Shown piece after piece: positions 36,877-46,916 of a stretch of DNA of 64,000 bases. Numbering within the stretch: the first letter of the stretch is position 1; each line of letters starts with the position of its first letter. The notes under the pieces were generated by a model that saw only the letters and a list, made by a program, of their open reading frames with translations, was not told the DNA's origin and searched no databases. Source of the DNA: Streptomyces canus (lineage in GTDB: Bacteria; Actinomycetota; Actinomycetes; Streptomycetales; Streptomycetaceae). The stretch spans positions 10,106,001-10,170,000 of the forward strand of contig NZ_CP107989.1 of NCBI RefSeq assembly GCF_041435015.1. The letters are read 5' to 3'. A program made the position numbers and the translations under genes.

Positions 36877-37827
36877 ATGACACTGTCCCTGGACCCCGAA
36901 ATCGCCGAGGCGCTGGCCCCGATGGCCGGCGCGATGGCCGAGGCCAAGCCGCCGGCTGTGGGCGACATCGCGGGCCGCCGCGCCATGTGGGAACCGATCA
37001 TCGGCGCCGCGGGAGCCGCGCAGCCGATCCCGGCCGACGTGACGACCCACGAGCACTACGCGACCGCAGACGACGGCACACAGATCAAAATGCGCTGGTA
37101 CGTCAAGGACGGCGCCGAGCCCGGCCCAGCCGTGCTGTTCTTCCACGGCGGCGGATACATCTTCGGCCACATCGACCTGTTCGACGGTCCGGTCTCCCGC
37201 TACGTATCCGCCAGCGGCGTGCCGATGCTGTCGGTCGAGTACCGCCGCGCCCCCGAGCACCCCTTCCCGACACCGCTGGAAGACGCCTACGCCGCACTGC
37301 GCTGGCTGCACGAACACGCCGCAGAGCTGGGCGTCGACGCCAACCGCATCGGTGTGATGGGCGACAGCGCCGGAGGCGGCATGGCAGCGGCGCTGACGAT
37401 CCTCGTCCGCGAGCGCGGCGGCCCGCAGATCGCTCGGCAGATCCTGCTCATGCCGATGCTCGACGACCGCACCACCACGCCCGACCCTCACATCGAGCCC
37501 TACGTTCTGTGGTCCTACGACGACAGTCTCACCGCATGGCCGGCACTGCTCGGCAAGGCTGTCGGCGGCTCCGGCGTCCCGCCTACGGCGGCTCCCGCCC
37601 GTCTCGAGGACGCGACCGGCCTGCCGCCGGCCTACATCGAGGTCGGCCAACTCGACGTCTTCCGCGACGAGGACACGGCCTACGCGACCAAGCTCAGCCG
37701 CGCCGGCGTGCCGGTGGAGTTCCACCTTCACCCCGGCGCACCGCACGAGTTCGACTCCATCGCCTTCGGCGCCGACGTCGCTCAGCGTGCCATGGCCGAC
37801 CGCATCCGAGTCCTCAAGTCGATCTGA
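36877..37827 (+). CDS. HSL-family alpha/beta hydrolase (esterase)
   Basis: A 316-residue esterase with the HGGGYIFG oxyanion motif, nucleophile Ser in GDSAGG and catalytic Asp and His in QLDVFRDED and GAPHEFD. Members act on short-chain esters in the cytoplasm. The ATG follows AAAGGAAAAG. It is close behind the MDR gene, as often seen for detoxification pairs. A truncated relative lies at 33600. Confidence 0.88.
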   Translation: MTLSLDPEIAEALAPMAGAMAEAKPPAVGDIAGRRAMWEPIIGAAGAAQPIPADVTTHEHYATADDGTQIKMRWYVKDGAEPGPAVLFFHGGGYIFGHIDLFDGPVSRYVSASGVPMLSVEYRRAPEHPFPTPLEDAYAALRWLHEHAAELGVDANRIGVMGDSAGGGMAAALTILVRERGGPQIARQILLMPMLDDRTTTPDPHIEPYVLWSYDDSLTAWPALLGKAVGGSGVPPTAAPARLEDATGLPPAYIEVGQLDVFRDEDTAYATKLSRAGVPVEFHLHPGAPHEFDSIAFGADVAQRAMADRIRVLKSI

Positions 37828-38058
37828 GCCGTGACCAGCGACCTGCTGTCACTTACCAACCCACGGCTCCAGCCACATATCGCTGCACTACCTCAACGAC
37901 TCTCAGGTGCTCGTCCACCCCGTACTGCGGCAGACACTCGATGTTCAGGCCGGTGGTCGGGTCACTCACATCACGAATCTGCTTGCTTCCCGTTCGAAGC
38001 ATTTTATGTTCGTTAATGCTTCACAGTGGATACGCATCACCAAGACAGGAGAACAACG

Positions 38059-38634
38059 ATGTCCGACAAGAAACCGATCGCGGCGAAGAAAACGACCGAG
38101 CCCCGGAGGGTCGCAGTGGTCCAGGCAATACCCCTCCTTATCGGCTCAGCCGACAACACTGTTCCGATCACAGTCCAGCGGCGAACTTCGGTGGCGCCCG
38201 CCAACGCGTTCCGACTGATCGTTCCCATCGACCTGTCGAGCGTTTTCCACCGGGTGGCACCGTTTCCCGGTGTCAAAGGTGTGGCAAACCAGACCGAAGC
38301 ATGGGATCACGTCGGCCCTACCAGGAACCCGCAGTTCGACGACGGGTCGCAGGCAGACGAACAGTTGATCGAGTACACGGAAGGCTCTAGTTTTGCGTAT
38401 CAACTGACGGGATTCACGAACATCCTCTCCCGACTTGCAGCCGGCGTTCGAGGTGAATGGAACTTCAACCCCGACGGCGATGGCACCCTCATTCGGTGGA
38501 CCTACGAATTCAAGCCACTTCCGGGTCGTCGCTGGATTCTCGCCGGTCCATTCGCTCCCCTCTGGCGCCGATACATGGTGGCCGCCCTCGCGAGGTGCCT
38601 GCAAGTGATCGAATCGGAAGAAAACAACTCGTAG
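38059..38634 (+). CDS. SRPBCC (polyketide cyclase/dehydrase-like) protein
   Basis: A 191-residue protein. From about residue 40 it has the START-like fold of the SRPBCC family: VAPANAFRLIVPIDLSSVF, then GSSFAYQLTGFTNILSRLAA and a C-terminal long helix. Such proteins bind hydrophobic ligands. GACAGGAG precedes the ATG. Codon use is less GC-biased than in the neighbours, which hints at separate origin. The IS256 remnant begins within a few bases of its stop. Confidence 0.75.
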   Translation: MSDKKPIAAKKTTEPRRVAVVQAIPLLIGSADNTVPITVQRRTSVAPANAFRLIVPIDLSSVFHRVAPFPGVKGVANQTEAWDHVGPTRNPQFDDGSQADEQLIEYTEGSSFAYQLTGFTNILSRLAAGVRGEWNFNPDGDGTLIRWTYEFKPLPGRRWILAGPFAPLWRRYMVAALARCLQVIESEENNS

Positions 38635-38639
38635 GCATG

Positions 38640-39556
38640 GTTTTTTGGCCCTGCGCAATCCAGGGTGTGGTCAGGGCCTCGGCGTAGTCGCAGAATTTCC
38701 GGTTCGTGATCGAACGTCGACGCCGAAGCTCTGCCGCGTGCGGGCTTGTGCCAGGCTTCTGACGCCGCGGTTCTTGACCACGGTGAGGATGTGCAGCCAG
38801 TGCTTGGCGCCCTCGCCGCCGTCACCGGCCCACAGACCGAGGATTTCCCGCCGGCCCTCGACCCTGACGGCCGGGGCCGCAATAGATGGGCCGGTTGGCG
38901 ACCGCGCCGTCGCGGATCTTCACGTGGATGGCGTCGATGAAGACGACCGGGTTGACGGCGTCGAGGGGGCGGCTCTGCCATTCGGCCATGCCTTCGAGGA
39001 CCTTGTCGGTGATGGTGGAGATGGTCTGGCGGGAGACTTCGGCGCCATAGACTTCGGCCAGGTGGGCCTGGACCTCGCCGGTGGTCAGGCCCTTCGCGGC
39101 CAGCGAGATGACCATCTCGTCGACGCCGGGTCAGGCGCTTCTGCCGCTTCCTGACGATCTTCGGTTCGAAGGAGCCGTCGCGGTCGCGGGGCACGGTTGT
39201 CTCCACTGGGCCGACGTCGGTCAGCACGGTCTTGGAGCGTTTGCCGTTGCGGGAGTTGCCGCCGTTCTTGCCCGCCGGATCGTGCGTGTCATAGCCGAGG
39301 TGGTCGGTGATCTCGCCTTCCAGGGCGGACTCCAGCAGCCGCTTGGTCAGCTGCTGCAGCAGCCCGCCCTCGCCGGTCAGTCGCAGACCCTCGGCCTGGG
39401 CGCGGCCCACCAAGTCGTCGATCAACTGGTCGTCCACGGTCTTCGGCGACGCAGCCTTCGTGGGCTCCACGGCCTTGGACTCGGACACGTTCTCACTGGT
39501 CATCGATGCACCTTCCGTGATCGGGAGTTACGCCGAACGTCATACAGTCCCCGGCT
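38640..39556 (-). mobile_element. Decayed IS256-family insertion sequence
   Basis: The transposase starts at ATG 39503 (MTSENVSESKAVEPTKAASP) and keeps GGLLQQLTKRLLESALEGEI, TDHLGYDTHDPAGKNGGNSR. A frameshift near 39130 moves it to DEMVISLAAKGLTTGEVQAH and VVFIDAIHVKIRDG, which holds the first catalytic aspartate. Another frameshift leads to AKHWLHILTVVKNRGV, after which the C-terminal half is gone. The left end (GGACTGTATGACGTTCGGCG near 39556) matches the IS scar at 58.1 kb. Confidence 0.85.
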
Positions 39557-39620
39557 CGGGTGGAGCAGCCGTCGCGGTTGGCGTCGATCCAGTGCGGGAA
39601 CGTGGTGCGCTCGTTGCGGT
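39545..39620 (-). pseudogene. HNH-endonuclease-like fragment at the IS256 end
   Basis: The minus strand reads RNERTTFPHWIDANRDGCST, the conserved core of the HNH nuclease family of secreted actinobacterial proteins (a typical member has FPHWIDxDGDGCDTR). Only this piece remains: the IS256 end cuts it on one side and an S9-peptidase fragment meets it on the other. Confidence 0.5.
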
Positions 39621-39624
39621 CCAC

Positions 39625-40720
39625 CGCGGACGGCAACGAGCAGCGGAGCAGGCTGCTCGGCGTAAGCGCCCTCGGGCAGCACGAGCCAGCCGCGCAGCAC
39701 GAACCCGTCGTCAGCCTCCGCGTGCACCTCGGTGAGTGTGCCCGGCAGCTCCCCGACGCCGCCCGGTGCGGGCACCACGGCCGGAGTCTGGTCGACGACG
39801 TCGGCGTCGATCCGGACGGGCGTCGGCGGCGCGCCGACCGCGTGACGCAGGGCGTAGAGCGTCCGCCCGTCGGGACCCACGGTCAGCGAGCCGTACGCAC
39901 CCGAAGCGGTCAGACGTGTGACAACACCGTCCGGATCGCGCCGGAAGACAGGGGCGTGCCCCACTCGTCGGACGTGAAGAACAGTGTGTCGTCCACCGGC
40001 GAACAGGCGATACCACCAGGCCAGTTGTGAACCCGGCCAGCAGGTCCTCCACCGTGCCGTCGGTCAGGTCGACCCTGACGAAAGTCGCTTCTCAGGGGGC
40101 GTCGTACGTCGGGTAGCGCATCCGGCAGCACACGAGGGCCGAGCCGTCGTGGGTGAACCGCGGCGCCTCGTAGAGGTGCTCCAGATCGTCGACGACGTGG
40201 ATCTCTGCACCGCTCACCGCGTTTGCCACCGCCACAGCGGTGCGATGGTCGTCCGGAACCCGCCCGGGCACGAACCGGCGGTACGCCAGCCGTGCCGTCC
40301 GGCGACAACGCCGTATCCCCCGGATCCTCCAGACCGATCCCCTGCCCACCGACGACGACCGGCTCCGCATCGACACCGGCACGGACGAAGGCACGCGGCG
40401 CCGCCGGGCCGAGGCTGTGGTCCTAGGTACGGGTCGGCCCGACCTCATGCAGGACCGCGGTGCCCTTCGCGTCCTTGCGCGCCGCACGCGGCTTGCCGTG
40501 CGTATCGGCGTCGGCGGCACCCGGCAGCAGCCCCGCTGTGTCGCACATTGCGCCGGAGTCCCGGGCGACGGTGACCGCGGCGATCCCCCTGGGTGACGGG
40601 TCACGACAACGGCATCTCCGCGCGGCGGCAGCGCCCAGAGCGCGGCCCCCTCGGCCTCGTGCTCGTCCACGGCGGCGCGTTCGGAAGTGCCGTCCGCGAT
40701 ACACAAGGACTGGGGCGGGC
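39625..40720 (-). pseudogene. S9 (prolyl-oligopeptidase-like) peptidase, multiply frameshifted
   Basis: Pieces in different frames follow the order of an S9 peptidase. Upstream: AAVDEHEAEGAALWALPPRG, IAAVTVARDSGAMCDTAGLL, RKDAKGTAVLHEVGPTRTWD. Then VSGAEIHVVDDLEHLYEAPR, NWPGGIACSPVDDTLFFTSD, GAYGSLTVGPDGRTLYALRH and PLLVAVRGGP at the edge of the catalytic domain. At least four frameshifts and one stop interrupt it and the catalytic Ser region is absent. Confidence 0.75.
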
Positions 40721-41366
40721 AGGAGCGCTCGCCTCGACAGAAGCCTCGGTCGTGGGCGCGCTCAGCACACTCGCGCACTGGCTCGGCCCGCTGGGCGACG
40801 GGGTGCTCGGCCTGCTGTGACGGAGTGAGAGAACTGCTTGGCTCTGCGACGAACCGACGTGTGCACTCGCGACAAGGCTTCTGAGTCAGGCAGCAGAGCG
40901 AGCCGATCCCGGCGCTGCAGGCAGCGCGCTCACCGACAACCCGCCGATCCGGTAGGCCGTGCCCACAGCATGCCCCTCAGGGCGGTCAACCACGGTGAGG
41001 TCAGGGATAAGGCGCTCATCCAAGCGCCGTCGCATCCCGAGCGGAGAGCGCGAGTTCGATCCTCGTCACAATGCGAACCCCAGGCCGGCGGCCCGGACTT
41101 CGCAAGCGGTCACGTCCCTGAGGCCATGCCTGACCGAAGCTGGACCGGGCGGCCCAGTTCTGGCCGCGGCACCGTGCCGGTGGTAGTCGGTCGGCAGGTC
41201 GCGGGCGGGCTCGCGCAGGTCCTGTTGGGACCGCGACCGCTGTCGGGGCCCTTCCCCGGCCCATGAGTTCGACGTACTTCTCGCCCCGCTCCTCGCGTTC
41301 CGTACCAGGGGCACCCTGGGCTCGACGAACTCGTACAACCGCGTTTCAGGACCCGGGACACCGCGC
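40721..41366. other. Region without a recognised gene
   Basis: Scattered open frames on both strands show no family. A T-arm-like motif (GCGAG-TTCGATC-CTCGT at about 41046-41062) looks like the 3' part of a tRNA, but no acceptor stem or full cloverleaf can be built around it. Confidence 0.3.
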
Positions 41367-41500
41367 CTACGGGTGTGGGACGCTACGGATCGGCACCACC
41401 GGCTCCTCGTCGTGGAGGACAGCCAGGCCGTGGTGAGCCGCGGTGGCGGTGATGGCGAGGTCCACCGGCGGCATGTCAGGCAGGCGCGGCACCGCGCCGG
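41367..41500 (-). pseudogene. PIN-domain (VapC-type) toxin fragment
   Basis: The minus strand reads DMPPVDLAITATAAHHGLAV and LHDEEPVVPIRSVPHP, the C-terminal part of PIN nucleases with the conserved Asp-Leu-x-Ile helix and the LHD strand. The N-terminal part with the first catalytic aspartate is not found, and no antitoxin gene is visible. Confidence 0.5.
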
Positions 41501-41715
41501 CCCCCTCTGCAGCAGTGTGCGCCGTGTCACGCATCGCAGAACCTCCCAAGTTGCCCAGATCACAGCGCAAACGCCCCTGGGGCATCCATGCTCGAAAAGG
41601 ACACGGAGTCCCAAAGCGGAGCGCACTGTCGTGGACTTGGATGAATCACTCCCAAGTGACCTATGACACAGCGCCCGTGACATTTCATCTCGTCCCCTGT
41701 AGAAAGGCGCCAATC

Positions 41716-42900
41716 ATGGCCGCTTACCTGTGCCCGCCTGCCGTGATACACGGCAAGCACGCCGTGCGGACCAGCCAGATCGTGGACGAAGTGCGCGGTC
41801 GGCACCCGAACGCGGCGTGGGCGCCGCGGATCGACGGCATCGCGGCCAGTACCGGCATCGAAACCCGTGGCTGGATGCTGCCGTTGGAGGCCGCCGTCGC
41901 GCCCGGCAGCGGAAGCGGCCTGCCGGCCGCCGGCATCGGGCCGGCCCGAGAGGCGCTGGCTGGTGACGGGTTCACCGAGCAGGACGTGGATCGCGTGATC
42001 GCTGCCCTTGAGGCGATACCCGCGCCGCAGACCGTCCAGGAACGCACTGCGCCGGCCTGGTCGGCAGTGCAGTCCTACGGTGAGCGCGCGGCGCGCGGGG
42101 CCCTGCAGATCGCCGGGCTGGACGCCGCGGACGTCGACTGTCTGATCACCAGTCACTCCACCACCCCGGCGCTGCCGGGGCTGGACCTCTCCCTCGCCAA
42201 CAGACTCCCGCTCCGGCGCGACGTGCTGCTGCTGCCGGCCACGCAGTGGGCGTGCATAGCCGGGACCCGCTCCCTGGCGCTGGCGGCGGATCTCGTGGCC
42301 GCGGACCCCGACCGGGTGGTCCTGGTCGTGATCGCGGAGGCACTGAGCACGACCTACCAGCCCGCGGACGACACTCTGGAATCCCTGATCGTCCGGTTGC
42401 TGTTCGCGGACACCGCCGTCGCCACGGTGGTCACGGGCCGCCCGAGGCCCGAGTCGACGCTGCGGCTGGACACCGCCTGGCACCACACGCTGCCCGGCAC
42501 CCAGGACCTGCACCGCCTGGAGACACGGGAGGACGGCACCCACTTCGTGATGGACCGGCGCGGGCCGCGCGCCGTGCAGGAGACGGTCACCGCGATGTGG
42601 GAGTGGTTGCGCCTCCGATACCAGGACGACCCCGGCTCCTGGCACCCCGACGTTCTGCTCGCCCACCCCGGCGGGACGCGTGTGCTGGAGTACATGGAGC
42701 AGACGATGCCCGACGGGTGGCCGTCGGGGCTCCTGCGCTACAGCCGGGACAGCTACACCAGCGGCAACCGCGGAGGCGCCGCCGTGTTCGACATCATGCG
42801 GAGGGCGTACGACGCCGGGCAGAAGGCGGGCAGCCGTGCCGTCCTGTACGCGGCTGCCCCGGGCCTCACTGCCACCGCCCTGGAAGGGGAGTGGCTGTAG
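41716..42900 (+). CDS. Type III polyketide synthase
   Basis: A 394-residue chalcone-synthase-like enzyme that would condense malonyl-CoA units on an acyl-CoA starter. The catalytic triad is complete: Cys180 in TQWACIAGT, His317 in LLAHPGG and Asn351 in SGNRGGAA. The context around the cysteine (WACIAGTRSLALAADL) differs from the GCAGG of RppA-type enzymes, and residues 60-72 form an unusual Gly/Ser-rich loop, so the product is not predictable. The ATG follows AAAGG. No cytochrome P450 or methyltransferase gene adjoins it. Confidence 0.88.
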   Translation: MAAYLCPPAVIHGKHAVRTSQIVDEVRGRHPNAAWAPRIDGIAASTGIETRGWMLPLEAAVAPGSGSGLPAAGIGPAREALAGDGFTEQDVDRVIAALEAIPAPQTVQERTAPAWSAVQSYGERAARGALQIAGLDAADVDCLITSHSTTPALPGLDLSLANRLPLRRDVLLLPATQWACIAGTRSLALAADLVAADPDRVVLVVIAEALSTTYQPADDTLESLIVRLLFADTAVATVVTGRPRPESTLRLDTAWHHTLPGTQDLHRLETREDGTHFVMDRRGPRAVQETVTAMWEWLRLRYQDDPGSWHPDVLLAHPGGTRVLEYMEQTMPDGWPSGLLRYSRDSYTSGNRGGAAVFDIMRRAYDAGQKAGSRAVLYAAAPGLTATALEGEWL

Positions 42901-43063
42901 TGCGGACTCGCGCCCCTCGTCACGCCGGTGCCGCCGCCTGACGGACAGCTCCCGCGCCGCCCGGCCGGCGCCCTGTCACCACCCGGCCGAAGCTACGCCA
43001 CCACCCGGCCGGAGTCACGCCACCAGCCCGCTGACACCTCATCACCGCCCAGCCGACACACCG

Positions 43064-45226
43064 TCACCGCTCGACCCAAGCCCACACCACCTTCCCGGTG
43101 TCCGTCCACCGGACCCCCCACCGGGTGGTGAGCCCATGCACTACGTGAAGGCCACGGCCGGCGTCGTCGAGGAGCCCGCCCGGGCCCAGCCGCGGCCTGC
43201 CGTTGCCGGTGTCGCCCACCTCGCACAGCAGCCCGTGGCCGGTCCTGATCAGCCGTACCGTGATGGGTCCGCCGGCGAAGCGGACCGCGTTGGCGACCAG
43301 TTCGTCGACCACCAGCAGCACGCTGTCCCTGGTGTGCTCTCTGGCGCTCCACTGCCCCAGCAGCTCGGAGACCAGTGTGCGGGCCCGGGCGGCCGCGTCG
43401 CCGCGGGCGGGTAGACGCCACGTCGCGGTGTCCTCCTTGCGGTAACCGATCATGCGGGCGATCAGCAGAGTCACGTCGTCGCGCCGACGCGTCGGCGCGA
43501 CCGCCGAGACCACGCGCCGTGCGGCCTGGTCCAGGGTGTCCCACGGGTGCACCGAGGACACGGCGTCCGTCAGCCTGTCGATGCCCTCGTCGATCGACAG
43601 GGCGGGATCCTCCACCAGGCCGTCGGTGTAGAGGGCGAGCAGCGAGCCCGGGGGCGCACGGAACGCGTGCACGTCGTACGGCTCCCGCAGCGCGAACTCG
43701 GCGCCCAGTCCGGGGTGGGGGCGTATCGCGACCGGGCCGGCAGGTCCGTCCAGGGGTACCAGGACCGGGGGGAGGTGGCCGGCGCTGGCCACTGCCACGT
43801 GGTGGCTGACCGGGTCGTACACGGCGATGCAGCAGGTCGACCCGAGGGCGCTGTAACCGGCCGCCAGCCCGGAATCCGCATCGTCCAGCAGCGACACGGT
43901 CTCGTCCAGGTGCTCCAGCACCTCGTCGGGAGCCAGCCCCGCTGACAGCAGGGCGCGGGCCTCCATGCTCAGCTGTCCCATGGTCGCCGCGGCGCCCAGC
44001 CCGTGCCCGACGACGTCTCCGACCACCAGCGCGGTACGGCCGTCCGGCAGCGGAAAGCTGTTCACCCAGTCGCCGCCGACACCCGCGCTGTCGGGGGTGG
44101 CGGGCTGGTAGACGCTGGCCGTCTGGATGGTGTCGCCGCCGGACCGTGGCAGCAGTCGGCGCTGCAAGGCCAGTACCTGTGTGTGCTCGCGCTGGTGCTG
44201 ACGGGCCAGGTCCACGTGGTGGGAGGTCCTGGCCACCAGTTCCTGCAGGTCGAAGAGCTCACTGTCCGCGAAGGGGCGGTCCGCCCGCCGCCAGACCTCC
44301 GCGACACCCAGGACGACGGGCGGCGTGCCGTCCAGGACCAGCGGTATGCACACCACGGCCGCCGCCTGGTCGCCGGGCACCAGGGCACGTACCAGCCGAG
44401 GACTGTCGAGCACCTGTTCGATCGCTTTTCGGTCGGGTATGACGATGGCCTGCGCGGCATCGTCACGCCGTATGGCCTGCGCCAGCAGTCGACTCGCATC
44501 GCCGGGAAGATCGTCGCCCGCGGTCACGTAGCCCTCGGGCCACGCCCGGTCCGGCACCAGGGCCGCCCGCCGCAGCCGGAGGCGCCCCTGCGGCTGCTCG
44601 GTGACCGCCTCACCCGTCCACACGGCGAAGTCGAGGTCGATGGCGGTCACGTCACCCCAGGCCAGCAGGGACTCCGCCAGCGACTGCGCGGTCTCGCCGA
44701 TGTCCAACGAGGTGCCGATCGCGGTCTCGGCGGCATAGAGGTGCAGCCTCCTGGCCATGGCGATCAGGGAGACGGTCAGGCCCTCCTGAGGCGCCGCGGC
44801 GGCCAGGATGCTCATCGAGACCACCAGCTCCGACCCGTCGCCGCGTCGCAGGCGCTGGACCCGGGCGACGTGCGGCTCACCGGTCTCGAGGACCTGCCGC
44901 AGGCGCCGGGTGACCGTCGGTACGTCCGAGGGAGGCAGGAGATCGACGAAAGGGCTCCCGGCCGTGGCCTCCACCCCCGCGAAGACCGGGGCGTCGAGAT
45001 TGCAGCGGGTGATTCTCAGATCCCGGTCCAGATTGACCGCGCCGAGGATTTGCTCCTGACCGGCGGGGGTCGGGTTGTCGGATACGTCTCGACGGGCGGC
45101 GTTGTCCCCCTGCGGGTCGGCGGAACCGGCGGCCGCTGCCGCTCCGTCGACTGGCATGTACTGCCCCAAAGCGCTGCTGACCATATCGAACGGTGACGCA
45201 GACGAGGGGGGTGGGGTGGAGTCCAT
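43064..45226 (-). CDS. SpoIIE-type serine phosphatase with PAS, GAF and HATPase domains
   Basis: A 720-residue cytoplasmic regulator. A PAS domain lies at about 60-160 (NLDRDLRITRCNLDAPVFAG) and a GAF domain at about 165-345. The PP2C/SpoIIE phosphatase at about 385-590 has GGDWVNSF and VGDVVGHGLGAA, which hold the metal aspartates, and YTDGLVED. The C-terminal HATPase (about 605-715) has DELVANAVRFA with the N-box, of the anti-sigma kinase type. Such proteins control sigma-factor partner switching in response to signals; Streptomyces has many. It converges with the type III PKS gene 160 bp away. Confidence 0.9.
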   Translation of the reverse strand: MDSTPPPSSASPFDMVSSALGQYMPVDGAAAAAGSADPQGDNAARRDVSDNPTPAGQEQILGAVNLDRDLRITRCNLDAPVFAGVEATAGSPFVDLLPPSDVPTVTRRLRQVLETGEPHVARVQRLRRGDGSELVVSMSILAAAAPQEGLTVSLIAMARRLHLYAAETAIGTSLDIGETAQSLAESLLAWGDVTAIDLDFAVWTGEAVTEQPQGRLRLRRAALVPDRAWPEGYVTAGDDLPGDASRLLAQAIRRDDAAQAIVIPDRKAIEQVLDSPRLVRALVPGDQAAAVVCIPLVLDGTPPVVLGVAEVWRRADRPFADSELFDLQELVARTSHHVDLARQHQREHTQVLALQRRLLPRSGGDTIQTASVYQPATPDSAGVGGDWVNSFPLPDGRTALVVGDVVGHGLGAAATMGQLSMEARALLSAGLAPDEVLEHLDETVSLLDDADSGLAAGYSALGSTCCIAVYDPVSHHVAVASAGHLPPVLVPLDGPAGPVAIRPHPGLGAEFALREPYDVHAFRAPPGSLLALYTDGLVEDPALSIDEGIDRLTDAVSSVHPWDTLDQAARRVVSAVAPTRRRDDVTLLIARMIGYRKEDTATWRLPARGDAAARARTLVSELLGQWSAREHTRDSVLLVVDELVANAVRFAGGPITVRLIRTGHGLLCEVGDTGNGRPRLGPGGLLDDAGRGLHVVHGLTTRWGVRWTDTGKVVWAWVER

Positions 45227-45559
45227 GCGACTCTCTCAGCTCGCTTGCCGACCCCGGCACCACGTCGGAGCCGTACCAGAACCCGGGCGACAGAGTCCCG
45301 GGATTCGTGACCGCAAACCTCATTCAATAACACCCGGGGCCGCTTCGCCCACACCAGCGGGCCGCACGGTGACGCGGTGGCAGCCGACGACCGGTGTTCC
45401 CTCGCAGTCGTTCCATGGTCGTCGCCGCTCTGCACGTCGTCGAAGCCGAGTCGCATGGAGGCTGTGCACCCTCGGTGCGGGGCGGGCGGACGTCGAGGCC
45501 AGTCCGCGGTCGTCGTAGAGGGTTTCGGGGATCGAGTGCCAGCGCCCGGCCGCCGACGC
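45227..45559. other. Intergenic region without a recognised gene
   Basis: Upstream region of the SpoIIE-type gene. Minus-strand frames (for example AGRWHSIPETLYDDRGLAST) and plus-strand frames are open but show no family. The last bases run into the KAS III remnant. Confidence 0.3.
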
Positions 45560-46355
45560 GCGGCAGCAACCCGTCGGCCGTGTCCTGGCCCAGGCGGCCC
45601 TCGAACCGGCGAGGTCGACCTGCTGCTGTTCGCCGCCGTCAGCGCCGATGTCCAGGAACCCGCCAACGCCCACATCGTCGCCGCCCGGACCGGGCTGTCC
45701 TGTCCGGTCTTCGACGTCTCCAACGCCTGCAACAGCGTCCTGAACGCCCTGGAGGTCGCGGACGCCTTCATCCGCGCCGGCCGTTACCGGCGGATCCTGA
45801 TCGCGTGCGGGGAAACCCTCAGCCGGTGGAGCCTGACTCCCACCACCTTGCGGACCGGGCTGGCGTCCCTACCGGCGGGGACGTGGGCGCCGCCCTGCTC
45901 GTCGAAGCCTCCCCCCCCAGCCGGGCATCATCGCTCACACGTTCATGGCGAACTCCGCGGGCTGGCCGACTGCCCCCCTCTTCAACCCCCACCACGCCCC
46001 CGGCGGCCCGCCGGGGCTGCACTTCGACTCCGAGAAGGTCCTCGCCTCCTTCCTCGGCATCGACACCCGCGCCGCACAGTGGATGAAGGAACAACACACC
46101 GACCCGAACGAATTCGGCCTCGGCTGTCTCCACCAGCCGTCCGTCCCGTTCGTCCGCACCTTCTGCGAACGCATGGGCATTCAGCCCGACGCGGTCGTGC
46201 CCACCTTCCACCGCACCGGCAATATGGGCGCAGCCACCCTCCTCCTCCAACTTGCCCACGCCGCTGGCCAAGGCCGGTGACGCCCGGGCATACAGGTGGT
46301 CCTGTTCGGCATGGCCAGCGGCGCCAGCGGCGGCGTGATACTGATCAGCTGCTAG
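45560..46355 (+). pseudogene. Ketoacyl-ACP synthase III-like gene, frameshifted
   Basis: Pieces in three frames follow the order of a KAS III. First EVDLLLFAAVSADVQEPANA and FDVSNACNSVLNALEVADAF, with the active-site Cys. Then MKEQHTDPNEFGLGCLHQPS, with the His, and FHRTGNMGAATLLLQLAHAA, with the Asn. The end, VVLFGMASGASGGVILISC, is in another frame. At least three frameshifts and an N-terminal truncation make it inactive. Confidence 0.8.
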
Positions 46356-46453
46356 GCACCCCGGCGCACGCGCTCGATGGTTCGCCGCTGGCCTCATTCG
46401 CCGCGCGCCGTAGCACCATCTGCGGCGGGCATGAACGAAGTGCGACGGGTGGG

Positions 46454-46899
46454 TCACCCGTGCCAGGACTGGTACCAGCTCACTCTGCTGTCGGGGTTCT
46501 GAACGGGGCGCCATACCCGTTCGGCTGGGACGTGCTGGAACAGGTCGGTCAGCGGGGCCACGAGGACCGGGACCTCGTGCAGGAAGGGCACCAAGTCCCG
46601 GGCGGCCGGCGTAAGGCGCTGATCCGGTTCTCCACGCCGGCAGGGTCGGTGCCGTCGAGGATGAACAGCAGCCGCGGGAAGAGCGGGTAGTGCCGCCGCC
46701 ACTCCTCCAGCCCCTGCTGCTGGAAGGTCGGACGGCGCCCCGGGATGGTGGGCGCGTAGGAGTGGAGGCGGGCGTAGGCGGTCAGCTTGGTGGCGAGCCG
46801 TTCCGGGCCCATCGTGGCGCGATCCACTTCCACGAACGCCCGCAGCGTCGGGGTGAACACCCAGGTGAGCGGCCTGGTTCGAGGAGCACTTCGTCTCAT
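46454..46899 (-). pseudogene. Replication-relaxation family protein fragment
   Basis: The frame reads FVEVDRATMGPERLATKLTA, YARLHSYAP and WRRHYPLFPRLLFILDGTDP. After a frameshift near 46610 it continues as LVPFLHEVPVLVAPLTDLFQ and ERVWRPVQNPDSRVSWYQSW. This is the C-terminal half of the replication-relaxation family found on actinobacterial plasmids and integrative elements. It is a trace of such an element. Confidence 0.65.
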
Positions 46900-46916
46900 C
46901 GATAGCCTGCATCACC

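Noticed and set aside
41000..41075. Possible tRNA gene (T-arm motif GCGAG-TTCGATC-CTCGT)
   Set aside because: No matching acceptor stem or consistent D arm could be found. At most it is a fragment or chance.
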